DNA from: Candidatus Magasanikiibacteriota bacterium
GTDB lineage: Bacteria; Patescibacteriota; Patescibacteriia; Magasanikbacterales; GWA2-37-8
DNA: 57,422 bases
Direction of reading: 5' to 3'
NCBI GenBank assembly: GCA_016189025.1
Contig: JACPGS010000004.1
Location: 1-57,422 of the forward strand
Numbering within the stretch: the stretch's first letter is position 1; each line of letters starts with the position of its first letter. The notes beneath the pieces are model-generated. The model did no database searches. It was not told the DNA's origin and was given only the letters and a program-made list of their open reading frames with translations. Position numbers and translations under genes: made by a program. Shown piece by piece: positions 39,213 through 47,736 of the stretch.

Positions 39213-39764
39213 CTAAGCGGCCGCGGTTTTTGCCGCGGTCTTGCCGGCTTTGCGCCGGATTACTTCTTCCCCATACTTAATGCCTTTGCCTTTATAAGGC
39301 TCGGGTTTTTTTGTTGCCCGGATTTCCGCTGCCAGCTGCCCTACCGCCTGTTTATCCGGCCCGGCAACGGTAATAATATTCTTTTCTACCTTAAAACTCA
39401 CTCCGGCGCGGGGAGGAATTACTATCGGGTGCGACAAGCCGATTTCCAGGGCCAATTCGCTGCCGCGCAAGGTTGCCTTATACCCCACCCCGCTAATCTC
39501 CAGCTGGCGGCTGAATCCAGCCGTCACGCCGGTAATCATATTGCCGATTAAACTGGAAATAGTGCCCCACAACGCCCGCTGCCGGGTATTGTCGGTTTCT
39601 TTAATCTCTACGGCGAGCGTGCGGTCGCGCTGAATCACCTTCACTCCGGCGGGCAAAGCTAACGACAGCTCCCCTTTCGGGCCTTTAATCAGAAGCTCGG
39701 TATCTTTAATCTCGGCGGAAACGCCCGGCGGTAAGGGATGAATTTTTTTGCCGATTCTGGACAT
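39213..39764 (-). CDS. rplF: 50S ribosomal protein L6
   Basis: 183 residues, starting MSRIGKKIHPLPPGV with two L6 folds and the signature PEPYKGKGIKYGEEVIRRKAGK near residue 155. The C-terminus is extended by an AAKTAAA tail. The gap to rpsH is 3 bp. Confidence 0.97.
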   Translation of the reverse strand: MSRIGKKIHPLPPGVSAEIKDTELLIKGPKGELSLALPAGVKVIQRDRTLAVEIKETDNTRQRALWGTISSLIGNMITGVTAGFSRQLEISGVGYKATLRGSELALEIGLSHPIVIPPRAGVSFKVEKNIITVAGPDKQAVGQLAAEIRATKKPEPYKGKGIKYGEEVIRRKAGKTAAKTAAA

Positions 39765-39767
39765 AAT

Positions 39768-40157
39768 TCAATAAATTTCACACAATACTTCACCGCCCAC
39801 TCCCAGTTCCCGCGCTTCCCGGTCGGTCAATAGCCCGCGCGGCGTAGAAATAATAGCGAGTCCCCGCCCCTGCAACACCGGCCGCAGGGCGGCGCGTTTA
39901 ACATAACGACGGCTACCGGGCTTGCTCACCCGCGCCAGGTGCGTCGCCGCCGGCGCTCCCTCTTCGTACTTAAGCGTCAGCATCAATTCCGGCCGCGGCG
40001 CCCGGGATTCTTCGGCCGCCGCCAAATATCCGGTCCGCACCAGAATATCCGCCAGTCTTTTTTTCAGCCGGGAAAACGGCACCGTCACCTGGTGTTTACG
40101 CGCCCGCTGTCCGTTGCGGATGCGGGTTAAAAAATCAGCAATAGGGTCGGTCATCAT
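39768..40157 (-). CDS. rpsH: 30S ribosomal protein S8
   Basis: 129 residues with the N-terminal DPIADFLTRIRNGQRA and the C-terminal GLAIISTPRGLLTDREARELGVGGEVLCEIY, both diagnostic of S8, which binds helix 21 of 16S rRNA and in E. coli represses the spc operon. Confidence 0.97.
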   Translation of the reverse strand: MMTDPIADFLTRIRNGQRARKHQVTVPFSRLKKRLADILVRTGYLAAAEESRAPRPELMLTLKYEEGAPAATHLARVSKPGSRRYVKRAALRPVLQGRGLAIISTPRGLLTDREARELGVGGEVLCEIY

Positions 40158-40197
40158 AATAATAATTTCGTCAAACGATTGGCGATAAACTTAAATT

Positions 40198-40383
40198 TTA
40201 CCAGCTGCTCTTGCGCACTCCCGGAATCAATCCCTGATTAGCCAATTCCCGGAAACAAATGCGGCAAAGCCGGAATCGCCGTAAAAATCCGCGGCGCCGC
40301 CCGCAGCGGAAACACCGCCGCACTACCCGGGTGGTAAATTTGGGGCGACGCTTGGATTTGGCAATTTGCGCAGTAGTGGCCAT
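40198..40383 (-). CDS. rpsN: 30S ribosomal protein S14, zinc-binding (type Z)
   Basis: 61 residues with four cysteines in two pairs (CFRC and CRIC, about 24-43) that bind zinc, as in the short type Z S14. It lies between rplE and rpsH as usual. Confidence 0.97.
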   Translation of the reverse strand: MATTAQIAKSKRRPKFTTRVVRRCFRCGRRRGFLRRFRLCRICFRELANQGLIPGVRKSSW

Positions 40384-40390
40384 AAATAAA

Positions 40391-40948
40391 TTACTTACTG
40401 GTCAAGCTCTTGGCAAGCGGAAAACCTAAAGCCGCCAGCAGGGCGCGCCCCGCTTCCGGGTCCCGGGCGGTAGTGTGGACAATTACCTGCACGCCGTGTA
40501 ACTTGTCAACATCTTCCATCGTTACTTCCGGGAACGCCGTATGTTCCTTAAACCCTAAAGTATAATTCCCTTGGCCGTCAAAACTGCGGGGCGAGAGTCC
40601 GCGAAAATCGCGCACCCGCGGCAAAGTTACCCGCAGGAGTTTCTCTAAAAAATCATACATCCGGCTCCCCCGCAAGGTGACCATTACCCCGATTTCCTGC
40701 CCTTCCCTAATCTTAAAATTAGAGATGGATTTTTTGGCCCGGGTGCGCACCGCTTTTTGCCCGGTAATTTTCGTCAAAGTTTTTTCCACCTGCTCCAAAA
40801 ACCCAGGTACCTTAATAGTTTTGCCGACGCCGGCGTTCACTACCACCTTCACCACCCGCGGCACCTGCCACCGGTTGCGCAACCGCAGCGTCTGCTGCAG
40901 CGCCGGCACCAGTTCGGTCTGAAATTTTTTACGCAAATTGTTAGGCAT
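40391..40948 (-). CDS. rplE: 50S ribosomal protein L5
   Basis: 185 residues. The core has [12 protein letters not shown] (about 36), [25 protein letters not shown] (about 79-103) and the [23 protein letters not shown] segment (about 118-140). It binds 5S rRNA in the central protuberance. It ends 7 bp before rpsN. Confidence 0.97.
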   Translation of the reverse strand: MPNNLRKKFQTELVPALQQTLRLRNRWQVPRVVKVVVNAGVGKTIKVPGFLEQVEKTLTKITGQKAVRTRAKKSISNFKIREGQEIGVMVTLRGSRMYDFLEKLLRVTLPRVRDFRGLSPRSFDGQGNYTLGFKEHTAFPEVTMEDVDKLHGVQVIVHTTARDPEAGRALLAALGFPLAKSLTSK

Positions 40949-40951
40949 AAA

Positions 40952-41257
40952 TTAGATAGTCTCTTGGCATTTGCGGCACGCCCGCAATTTAACTCCGCCT
41001 TCCCGCCGGTAACCTACCCGGGTGGCTTTGCTGCATTTAGGGCACACCAGCGCCACATTAGCCACCGGCACCGGGGCAAATAATTCCAATACCTGGCCTT
41101 TCTCCGAGCGGCTTTTGGCGCGCAGATGGCGTTTTATTTTATTGGTTCCTTCCACCACCACCCGCCGCTCGGTCGCCAATACCTGAATCACTTTGCCGCT
41201 TTTGCCGCGGTCTTTGCCGGTAGTTATTTTTACCGTATCGCCGGTTTTAATTCGCAT
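40952..41257 (-). CDS. rplX: 50S ribosomal protein L24
   Basis: 101 residues with an N-terminal KOW motif ([24 protein letters not shown]) and a C-terminal zinc-ribbon-like region with CPKC and CRKC pairs, which many L24 proteins retain. Upstream, between it and rplN, lies hairpin C3. Confidence 0.96.
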   Translation of the reverse strand: MRIKTGDTVKITTGKDRGKSGKVIQVLATERRVVVEGTNKIKRHLRAKSRSEKGQVLELFAPVPVANVALVCPKCSKATRVGYRREGGVKLRACRKCQETI

Positions 41258-41279
41258 ATGCTTGGAATTTGATTGATTT

Positions 41280-41329
41280 AGAACTTTCGCGTTTGAGCGC
41301 AGTTCTAGGCGCTCAAACGCGAAAGTTCT
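41280..41329. repeat. Compact inverted repeat C3 between rplN and rplX
   Basis: A perfect 21-bp stem (41280-41300 with 41309-41329) and an 8-nt loop AGTTCTAG. The inner arm CGCGTTTGAGCGCAGTTC is related to copies C1 and C2; the outer arm AGAACTTT differs but still pairs. In the operon RNA this would form a very stable hairpin between rplN and rplX. Confidence 0.9.
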
Positions 41330-41333
41330 ATGA

Positions 41334-41705
41334 TCATACTACCTCCGGAGCCAGGGAGATAATCGGCTGGAACCCCCGCGCCCGCAGTTCCCGGGCTACC
41401 GGCCCAAAAATGCGCGTGCCCCGGGGTTCCCGGGTTTTCCGGTCCACAATCACCGCCGCATTATCGTCAAAGCGCAGGTAAGTGCCGTCGGGGCGGCGCG
41501 TTTCTTTGTGGGTGCGCACAATTACCGCGTGCACTACTTCGCTTTTCTTTACCAGGCCGCGCGGCGCCGCTTCTTTTACTACCGCCGTCACCATGTCGCC
41601 CAACCGGGCATAGCGCTTGCGATAGCCGTCCAGCACGCGAATACACTGGAGTTTTTTGGCTCCGGTGTTATCGGCTACTACTAACATGGTGCGGTGTTGA
41701 ATCAT
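41334..41705 (-). CDS. rplN: 50S ribosomal protein L14
   Basis: 123 residues, [25 protein letters not shown] at the start, [34 protein letters not shown] in the middle: the conserved L14 barrel. It stops with TGA, evidence that TGA is not reassigned here. Confidence 0.97.
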   Translation of the reverse strand: MIQHRTMLVVADNTGAKKLQCIRVLDGYRKRYARLGDMVTAVVKEAAPRGLVKKSEVVHAVIVRTHKETRRPDGTYLRFDDNAAVIVDRKTREPRGTRIFGPVARELRARGFQPIISLAPEVV

Positions 41706-41737
41706 ATCCTAAAGTATTAAGCGCGCGGGGCAGGGCG

Positions 41738-42010
41738 TTAGGCAAGAGGCGTTAAAACTTTCACTAACCGCCAGCGTTTAGTTTTGGAGAGCGGACGACA
41801 CTCGGCAAAAGTAACTAGCTGGCCCGCTTTGGCTTCGCCGCGCTCGTCGTGCACCTGGTACTTGCGGCTCACCCGGTATTTTTTATGATATTTAGGATGC
41901 AGACGAAAACGGTCCACCCGCACGGTAATCGTTTTGGGGGCCTTAGCGCTGATTACGGCGCCCTGGAAAGTACGATGAGGCGCCAAAGAAGCGGCGGCGG
42001 TATTAGTCAT
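41738..42010 (-). CDS. rpsQ: 30S ribosomal protein S17
   Basis: 90 residues with the OB fold of S17: FQGAVISAKAPKTITVRVDRFRLHPKYHKKYRVSRKYQVHDE (key residues KTITV about 26-30), and GQLVTFAECRPLSKTKRWRL near the end. Confidence 0.96.
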   Translation of the reverse strand: MTNTAAASLAPHRTFQGAVISAKAPKTITVRVDRFRLHPKYHKKYRVSRKYQVHDERGEAKAGQLVTFAECRPLSKTKRWRLVKVLTPLA

Positions 42011-42026
42011 ACTGTTTTGCTAATGT

Positions 42027-42224
42027 CTAACCAGTAGTTGACTGGCGCTCTTTAAGAATAGTTAAACTGCGGGCAATGTCTTTACGCAATTGGCGTAGCC
42101 GGTGCGCCTGCTTAAAAGCTCCCGTGCGCGAGCGCAGGCGCAGCTGATGCAGTTCCTGCCGCGCCGCCGTTAACGCCTGATTAAGCTCGGCAGTGCTCTG
42201 ATTGCGCAATTCCTTAATTGACAT
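42027..42224 (-). CDS. rpmC: 50S ribosomal protein L29
   Basis: 65 residues, two-helix L29: MSIKELRNQSTAELNQAL at the start and HRLRQLRKDIARSLTILKER in the second helix. It lies between rplP and rpsQ in the standard order. Confidence 0.95.
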   Translation of the reverse strand: MSIKELRNQSTAELNQALTAARQELHQLRLRSRTGAFKQAHRLRQLRKDIARSLTILKERQSTTG

Positions 42225-42247
42225 AAATCGTTGATAATAAAGGGGCG

Positions 42248-42664
42248 TTAGGCGGCAGATTCCACTAAACGCGTCGGTACGCCGAATTTATGCCCGGCTA
42301 ATAATAGCGCCTCCCGCGCCTGGGGGCCGGCCACGCCTACCATCTCCAATAAAACTGTCCCGGGCTTTACCACCGCTACATAATGATCCGGCGCTCCTTT
42401 GCCGCCCCCCATGGGAATTTCGTTGCCTTTTTTGGTAACCGGTTTATCGGGGAACACCCGAATCCAGATTTTGCCGCCGCGCCGGACATAGCGGGTAAGC
42501 ACGCGGCGCGCCGCTTCCAGCTGGCGGCTGGTTACCCAGGCGTGGCCCAGCGCCTTCAGGCCATGATTACCGAAAGCCAGACGCCCGGCGCGGCTGGCAA
42601 TCCCCTTCCCGCGCCGCCGCCCTTTGTGCCATTTGCGGTGTTGTACTTTTTTCGGTAATAACAT
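42248..42664 (-). CDS. rplP: 50S ribosomal protein L16
   Basis: 138 residues with [15 protein letters not shown] near the N-terminus, [14 protein letters not shown] and [27 protein letters not shown] (about 88-113). It lines the A-site region of the 50S. The start codon is only 2 bp from the end of MITE A3, so no Shine-Dalgarno of its own remains. Confidence 0.97.
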   Translation of the reverse strand: MLLPKKVQHRKWHKGRRRGKGIASRAGRLAFGNHGLKALGHAWVTSRQLEAARRVLTRYVRRGGKIWIRVFPDKPVTKKGNEIPMGGGKGAPDHYVAVVKPGTVLLEMVGVAGPQAREALLLAGHKFGVPTRLVESAA

Positions 42665-42666
42665 AT

Positions 42667-42751
42667 TGAGACTAGAGAAGAACGCCGTCTTTATTTCCCG
42701 CTCTGCCGCGCCCTAATGCTAACTTGCTATTCCTATTCTTCTTTAGTCTCA
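42667..42751 (+). mobile_element. MITE family A, short copy A3 (85 bp)
   Basis: Ends TGAGACTAGAGAAGAAC and ATTCTTCTTTAGTCTCA with the 3-bp duplication TAT on both sides. The interior is deleted compared with A1 and A2 but keeps CTGCCGC..CCCTAATGCTAACT from their right halves. It exactly fills the gap between the rpsC stop and the rplP start. Confidence 0.85.
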
Positions 42752-42756
42752 TATTG

Positions 42757-43452
42757 TTAATTCGCCCGCCGGCGGCGGCTGGGAGCCGCGGCCCGGGCCT
42801 CAAACCGGTCGGAGCGCGCAAACGATTCGCCCCGATAAACCCAGACTTTAATGCCGATTTTGCCGTATACGGTGTGCGCTTCGGCAAAAGCATAATCTAC
42901 GTTGCTGCGCATGGTAATGAGCGACATTTTGCCGGCCGCGAGCTTCTCCCGCCGGGCAATTTCCACGCCGTTCAGCCGCCCGGACATTTTTATCTTCACC
43001 CCCAGGGCGCCGCCGGACATCACCCGTTCAATCGTATGCTTCATCACGCGGCGGAACGGCATCCGTTTCTCAATATCCAAGGCAGCCTGGGCCGCGACAA
43101 TCGCCGCCGACAGCTGGGGATGCTCCACTGCCTGGATATTCAGGGACACCCGCTGCTTAAAACGCATCATTTTGCGCTCAATCGATTTGCGCAGCAATTC
43201 TATCCCCTGCCCGCCGCGGCCGATTACTACTCCGGGCTTGCCTACCAACAAGGTGAGCTTCACTTCTTTGGGGGAGCGCTCAATGCTGATGCCGTCTAAT
43301 CCGGCGTCTTTTAATTTGGCGGTTAGCCAATCGCGAATCGCTACCTCCTGCTCCAACAGAGCGGCCAGTTGATCTTTGCGCGCAAACCAGCGCGAATCCC
43401 ACAGGTGGAGCGCGGGGGTGCGGTAAATGACCGGATGAACTTTGTGTCCCAT
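42757..43452 (-). CDS. rpsC: 30S ribosomal protein S3
   Basis: 231 residues from the ATG at 43452 (MGHKVHPVIYRTP); the in-frame extension to 43491 is a translated REP-like arm. The KH domain has VIGRGGQGIELL (about 80-91), followed by the S3 C-terminal domain with SGRLNGVEIARREK and TVYGKIGIKVWVYRGE. The tail is arginine/alanine-rich. Confidence 0.97.
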   Translation of the reverse strand: MGHKVHPVIYRTPALHLWDSRWFARKDQLAALLEQEVAIRDWLTAKLKDAGLDGISIERSPKEVKLTLLVGKPGVVIGRGGQGIELLRKSIERKMMRFKQRVSLNIQAVEHPQLSAAIVAAQAALDIEKRMPFRRVMKHTIERVMSGGALGVKIKMSGRLNGVEIARREKLAAGKMSLITMRSNVDYAFAEAHTVYGKIGIKVWVYRGESFARSDRFEARAAAPSRRRRAN

Positions 43453-43464
43453 AAAGATGAAATT

Positions 43465-43491
43465 GTCATTCCCGTGTAAACGGGAATCCAC
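43465..43491. repeat. REP-like hairpin between rplV and rpsC
   Basis: GTCATTCCCGTGTAAACGGGAATCCAC contains an 8-bp stem (TTCCCGT/ACGGGAA) and is one arm of the REP-like units seen inside family B copies. It abuts the rplV stop codon. Confidence 0.75.
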
Positions 43492-43850
43492 TATGATTGC
43501 GGCGCGGCCGTTCTGCGGCGCGGCGCCAAAACCAGCTTGACGTGGCTGGTGCGCTCGCGGATCGGAGTCGCCCGGCCGTGCGCCCGCGGGGTCCAGCGCT
43601 TTAATACCGGCCCCCCGTCTACGGTAATGGCGCGCACTACCAGGGTATCCGGATCCAGCTTAAAATTGTGCTGCGCATTGGCGACCGCCGAATTTAACAG
43701 CTTCAACAGGGGACGCGCCGCCCGTTTATTCAGGTGGGTCAAGGCCGCGATGGCCCGCGCCACGGTTTTGCCGCGGATTAAATCGGCCACCAGCCGCACC
43801 TTGCGGGGGCTTTGCCGGTAATAGCGCAACTGAGCGTCAACTAAAGTCAT
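43491..43850 (-). CDS. rplV: 50S ribosomal protein L22
   Basis: 119 residues from the ATG at 43850; the longer frame overlaps rpsS and is not L22-like. LRYYRQSPRKVRLVADLIRGKTVARA (about 7-32) and the exit-tunnel hairpin end RAHGRATPIRERTSHVKLVL are typical. Confidence 0.96.
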   Translation of the reverse strand: MTLVDAQLRYYRQSPRKVRLVADLIRGKTVARAIAALTHLNKRAARPLLKLLNSAVANAQHNFKLDPDTLVVRAITVDGGPVLKRWTPRAHGRATPIRERTSHVKLVLAPRRRTAAPQS

Positions 43851-43863
43851 AATACCAACTAAC

Positions 43864-44196
43864 TTACTTCTTGGAGCCGGCCGCCGGAGCCGGGGTGGCA
43901 GCCGCGGCGGCGGCTTTGGCCTCCTGTTCTTTCTGCATCTTGCCGCCGTGGCGGATAAATTTGCGGGTAGGCGAAAATTCACCCAGCCGGTGGCCTACCA
44001 TATTTTCTTCCACCAAAACGTCAATAAAATTCTTGCCGTTATGCACCGCAAAAGTTATTCCCACCATTTCCGGGGTAATGGTGCAGGCGCGCGACCAGGT
44101 TTTAATCGGCGCGCGCTTGCCGGTTGCTTTCTGCGCCCGCACTTTTTTCAGCACGCGCTCGTCTAGGTAAGGGCCTTTTTTAAGACTGCGAGACAT
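43864..44196 (-). CDS. rpsS: 30S ribosomal protein S19
   Basis: 110 residues with [46 protein letters not shown] and [19 protein letters not shown]. The last 23 residues form an Ala/Glu/Lys/Pro-rich tail not present in most S19 proteins. Confidence 0.96.
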   Translation of the reverse strand: MSRSLKKGPYLDERVLKKVRAQKATGKRAPIKTWSRACTITPEMVGITFAVHNGKNFIDVLVEENMVGHRLGEFSPTRKFIRHGGKMQKEQEAKAAAAAATPAPAAGSKK

Positions 44197-44206
44197 ATCG
44201 GCTTAA

Positions 44207-45043
44207 TTAACCTTTTCTAGGTTTAATGATGAATTTATTGCTCCACTTGTTGCGCCGGCGCCCCAATACCCCGCGCGCCTTTTTGCCGTAAACCGTCATC
44301 GGGCCGCGCCGCTGGCCGATGGGGCTGTGCCCCTCGCCGCCGCCGTGCGGATGGTCAACCGGATTCATATTTTTCCCCTTCACGGTGGGGCGGATGCCGC
44401 GATGACGCACCCGCCCGGCCTTGCCCCAGCGAATCAAGCGGTGGTCCGGATTGCTTAAAGTTCCCAAAGAAGCGGCGCAGGCTTTGGCGACCTGGCGAAT
44501 TTCGCCGGAAGGGAGTTTCAGCTGGGCATATTCGCCCTCTACTCCCAATAATTCCGCGGCCAGCCCAGCCCCGCGCGCCAACACTCCGCCGCCGCCGGGA
44601 GTAAGTTCAATATTATGCAGGGGAATCCCGGGGGGAATAAATTCCAGAGGCATCCGATTGCCGATTTTCGCTTCGGTTGCCCCCCGCGCTGAACTTACCG
44701 TGGCGCCGGGCGCCAGACTATCCGGGGCAAGAATATACGACTTAACGCCGTCGGCATATTGAATCAGGGCAATGCGGGCGCTGCGGTAAGGGTCGTATTC
44801 AATCGCCTGGACTGTCGCCGGTACATCATAACGCTGTTGCTTAAAATCTACCAGCCGATACAAGCGTTTGGCGCCGCCGCCGCGGTGCCGCACCGTAATG
44901 CGGCCCTGGTTATTGCGGCCGGAGCGCGGTTGCAGACGCACTATCAGCGATTTCTCCGGCTCCTGCTTGGTAATGTCAAGCCGGGCGTCGGCGCTGGCTA
45001 GCCGTCGGCCGCTGGTGGTGGGGCGGTATTGCTTCAAAGGCAT
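44207..45043 (-). CDS. rplB: 50S ribosomal protein L2
   Basis: 278 residues from the ATG at 45043 (MPLKQYRPTTSGRR). The SH3/OB core and the peptidyl-transferase-proximal VDHPHGGGEGHSPIGQRRGPMTVYGKKARG segment (about 228-257) are intact. The start is 1 bp after the rplW stop. Confidence 0.97.
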   Translation of the reverse strand: MPLKQYRPTTSGRRLASADARLDITKQEPEKSLIVRLQPRSGRNNQGRITVRHRGGGAKRLYRLVDFKQQRYDVPATVQAIEYDPYRSARIALIQYADGVKSYILAPDSLAPGATVSSARGATEAKIGNRMPLEFIPPGIPLHNIELTPGGGGVLARGAGLAAELLGVEGEYAQLKLPSGEIRQVAKACAASLGTLSNPDHRLIRWGKAGRVRHRGIRPTVKGKNMNPVDHPHGGGEGHSPIGQRRGPMTVYGKKARGVLGRRRNKWSNKFIIKPRKG

Positions 45044-45044
45044 A

Positions 45045-45503
45045 TTATACTCCTTCGTGCAGGGCAAGCGTGACGCCGGAGGGCAAAATAACAATGGCTT
45101 TTTTGGTATCGCGCCGGGTGCCGGCCATCCGGCCGAACCGGACTGCCTTCCCTAACTGATGCATTACCCGCACTGCCCGGGGACGCACGCCATACAGCTC
45201 TTCCACAGCGCGGGTAATTTCACTCTTGGTGGCACTCCGGCTGACCAAAAAAGTATACTGGCCGCGACTCTCGCCCCGGGCCGATTTTTCGGTTACCAGG
45301 GGTCGCACTATTACTTCCGTGGTGCGCCGGCTGACGGCACGGGGGGCAGCCGCGGCTTGATGCTCCGCCGGAGGCAGTGCGGGCGCCGACGGCGCGGGCG
45401 CTGCTTGCCGCGGCGCCTGCTCTTTTTTGCCGGACGCCGGCGCTGCCTGGCTCTGCAGCTGGGTTCGGGCTTTCTTTTTAAACCACCGATCAAGTAATCC
45501 CAT
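45045..45503 (-). CDS. rplW: 50S ribosomal protein L23 with N-terminal extension
   Basis: 152 residues. The L23 domain starts near residue 62 (VIVRPLVTEKSARGESRGQYTFLVSRSATKSEITRAVEELYGV). Before it are an amphipathic basic helix (MGLLDRWFKKK) and about 45 residues of Ala/Pro/Gln-rich sequence. L23 sits at the tunnel exit where SRP and trigger factor bind, so the extension could reach a membrane or factor; this is inference. Confidence 0.95.
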   Translation of the reverse strand: MGLLDRWFKKKARTQLQSQAAPASGKKEQAPRQAAPAPSAPALPPAEHQAAAAPRAVSRRTTEVIVRPLVTEKSARGESRGQYTFLVSRSATKSEITRAVEELYGVRPRAVRVMHQLGKAVRFGRMAGTRRDTKKAIVILPSGVTLALHEGV

Positions 45504-45544
45504 ACTTCTTGCTGATTACTGAATCTGCTGATTGCTTATGATAA

Positions 45545-46177
45545 TTACTTCTTCTTCAACAACGTCTCTAACTTCCTAATTCCTTCCACCGTAGTGATCA
45601 CTGCCTGCCGGTTCACAATATCCTTTACCGACACATCTTCGGCCCGTTGTACGCTAACCTGGCGCAAATTCCGCCCCATCCGCATTACGCCCAGGTGCCG
45701 GCCCGGGGTAAGAATTAACCATGTCCGCGGCGCCTGCGGCAGGGCCCCGAGCAAGCTGACCAATAATTTGGTCTTGGGTTCGGCAAAAGAAAACTGCTGC
45801 AGCACGTACAAGGCTTTTTCTTTAACGCGGGCCGACAGCGCCATGCGGGTCGCCAGGCGCCGCTCCGTACGGTTAATCTTCAAGTGATAATGGCGCACGT
45901 TGCGCGGGCCAAAAGTGACGCCGCCGCCTTTCCAGATCGGGGAACGGATGGAACCGTGCCGGGCGCGTCCGGTGCCTTTTTGGCGCCAGGGTTTGCGTCC
46001 GCCGCCCCGCACCTCGCCGCGCGTTTTGGTGTGCGCCCAGGGCTCGCGCTCGCGCGCCTGCTGGGCTACCAGCACCGAATGCAGCACCGCCGGCTTTACC
46101 CGGACCTTAAAAATCTCATCGGCCGCTTCCATTTCTTCTACCGGCTGACCGGTTAAATTATACACGGGTAACTTCAT
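45545..46177 (-). CDS. rplD: 50S ribosomal protein L4
   Basis: 210 residues with the tunnel loop WAHTKTRGEVRGGGRKPWRQKGTGRARHGSIRSPIWKGGGVTFGP (about 47-91) and the C-terminal Rossmann-like domain. L4 represses the S10 operon in E. coli by binding its leader. The ATG overlaps the rplC stop (46174-46177). Confidence 0.97.
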   Translation of the reverse strand: MKLPVYNLTGQPVEEMEAADEIFKVRVKPAVLHSVLVAQQAREREPWAHTKTRGEVRGGGRKPWRQKGTGRARHGSIRSPIWKGGGVTFGPRNVRHYHLKINRTERRLATRMALSARVKEKALYVLQQFSFAEPKTKLLVSLLGALPQAPRTWLILTPGRHLGVMRMGRNLRQVSVQRAEDVSVKDIVNRQAVITTVEGIRKLETLLKKK

Positions 46178-46944
46178 ACGGTTGATACGGGAGCGGCTTC
46201 GGCCGGGGCCGGAGACTCGGCGGGCGCGGAGGACTTAACTTCTACTCCGCCCGACTCGGTAACCGGCGCCGCTGCCGCGGAAACTGATTCAGAGGCGGCC
46301 GCGGCGGGAATGGCGGATTGTGTTTTCAGCTCTCCGGCGGCATAAATTTCCAACAGCCCCTCGCGCGCGCCCGGCAAGGCCCCTTTGATAGATAATTCAT
46401 TGATTTCCGGGTGAATTTCCACAATTTCTAAATTTTTAACGGTTACCTGGTCGCCGCCCAGCCGGCCGGCCATGCGGCGGCCTTTAAACACCCGCTGCAC
46501 CCCGCCGGCGCCGATGCTCCCCGGCGCGCGCAAATTGTCTTTGTGCCCGTGGCTGGCCGGGCCGCCGGCAAAATGATGGCGCTTAACCACACCGGCAAAA
46601 CCTTTGCCCTTGGATACGCCGGTAACCGTTACCCGGTCGCCAACGGCAAACGTTTCCACGGTGATAAAATCGCCGCGCTTAATTGCTACCCCTGATTCCA
46701 GGGGGAAATCGCGCAAATGGCGCACTGCCGGTAATCCCTTAAGATGCCCGGCCTGGGGTTTAGCGAGGCGGAAGGCGGGAATGGCTCCCCAGCCGATCTG
46801 CACCGCCGCCGCGCTCTTTTGGCCGGCGGCTTTTACCTGCACCACCGGGCACGGCCCTGCCTGCACCCGCGTTACCGGCACCACTTCGCTAAGGCCCCGG
46901 AATACCTGCGTCATCCCTAATTTTTTGCCCAGAATAAACTTCAT
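46174..46944 (-). CDS. rplC: 50S ribosomal protein L3 with C-terminal extension
   Basis: 256 residues from the ATG at 46944 (MKFILGKKLGMTQVF). The signature SKGKGFAGVVKRHHFAGGPASHGHKDNLRAPGSIGAG (core about 113-149) is clear. The last 45 or so residues are Ala/Pro/Ser/Glu-rich and outside the L3 fold. A strong terminator hairpin ends 13 bp before the start codon. Confidence 0.97.
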   Translation of the reverse strand: MKFILGKKLGMTQVFRGLSEVVPVTRVQAGPCPVVQVKAAGQKSAAAVQIGWGAIPAFRLAKPQAGHLKGLPAVRHLRDFPLESGVAIKRGDFITVETFAVGDRVTVTGVSKGKGFAGVVKRHHFAGGPASHGHKDNLRAPGSIGAGGVQRVFKGRRMAGRLGGDQVTVKNLEIVEIHPEINELSIKGALPGAREGLLEIYAAGELKTQSAIPAAAASESVSAAAAPVTESGGVEVKSSAPAESPAPAEAAPVSTV

Positions 46945-46957
46945 ACCCAGTGTTAAC

Positions 46958-47009
46958 AAAAAACTAGAAGCGCTTACCGGGGTTAACTCACCCCCGCAAA
47001 CGCTTCTAG
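46958..47009 (-). terminator. Terminator-like hairpin just before rplC, candidate attenuator
   Basis: CTAGAAGCG (47009-47001) pairs with CGCTTCTAG (46972-46964), with an inner GGGG/CCCC stem, followed on the minus strand by six T. It lies 13 bp before the rplC ATG, too close for a promoter in between. Upstream hairpins CTCGCCGTTGGCGCGAG and TCCCGTTTTATCGGGA (about 47010-47055) complete a structured leader. Confidence 0.85.
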
Positions 47010-47176
47010 CCTTTATTCCCGATAAAACGGGATGGACCTCGCGCCAACGGCGAGATAATTAAAGGCTTGAGTTGATAGACAATAATTTTTCAATTCTTTC
47101 GGCTATCGCTTTTCGCCTCAATGGTTTCCTAGGGACCTTATTGAGAAAAAGCAATTAGCGGCAGAAATTTTTGACT

Positions 47177-47611
47177 CTATTGCAAATCTTTTACTAATTC
47201 CGCAATCGCCTGATAATCTGGTAAATTACTAACCTCCGGCTTATTCCACTTGTCTGGGTCAATCACCTCCTGTAGCGCCTGCTGCAAACGTTCCCGATGC
47301 ATTTTTACTTCCTGATCGGAAACCCAGGGCACATCAACTTCCTTGCCACCTCTGCTTTCTGTTCTCTCCGTTTCTAGCCACCTCCGTATCTCGACAACGG
47401 CCTGACTAACAGTGATGGCATTATACTCGGCTAAAGTTTTAGTATCATTAGGGGGCGGCATACCGCCAAATACCTCCCGCCAATTTATCGGGACCCTCGG
47501 ATTGGCCATGAAGCCAAGTTTGGCAATTAACAAATTCACCAGCGTGGAAAAATTCAATGCGGTTTCTTTCCCTGCTGCCTCTCTGCCTTCCTGGCGTGTT
47601 TCTCGTATCAT
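47177..47611 (-). CDS. Hypothetical protein inserted in the S10 operon
   Basis: A 144-residue protein I do not recognise. It is hydrophilic and helical, with a central VPINWREVFGGMPPPNDTKTLAEYNAITVSQAVVEIRRW stretch (key residues about 41-79) and no membrane segment. Its base composition is more AT-rich than the ribosomal genes around it. It sits between rpsJ and rplC, where no gene is usual, followed by a leader and terminator-like hairpin. Confidence 0.65.
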   Translation of the reverse strand: MIRETRQEGREAAGKETALNFSTLVNLLIAKLGFMANPRVPINWREVFGGMPPPNDTKTLAEYNAITVSQAVVEIRRWLETERTESRGGKEVDVPWVSDQEVKMHRERLQQALQEVIDPDKWNKPEVSNLPDYQAIAELVKDLQ

Positions 47612-47736
47612 ATTTTTTACGTAATCTGTTTCCGCCTCTATTCAAGAACCGCTTCCGCGTTTATCCGCGTTGCTGCCCGCCTCGACTCGCTGAACGAGTT
47701 TCGGCAAGGCAGATCCGCGTTTATCCGCTTCTACAT

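Noticed and set aside
43453-43491. N-terminal extension of S3 (MDSRLHGNDNFIF)
   Set aside because: It is a translated REP-like arm; normal S3 proteins start at MGHKVHP.
43851-43982. 44-residue N-terminal extension of L22
   Set aside because: It overlaps rpsS in another frame and has no L22 similarity; the ATG at 43850 is the standard start.
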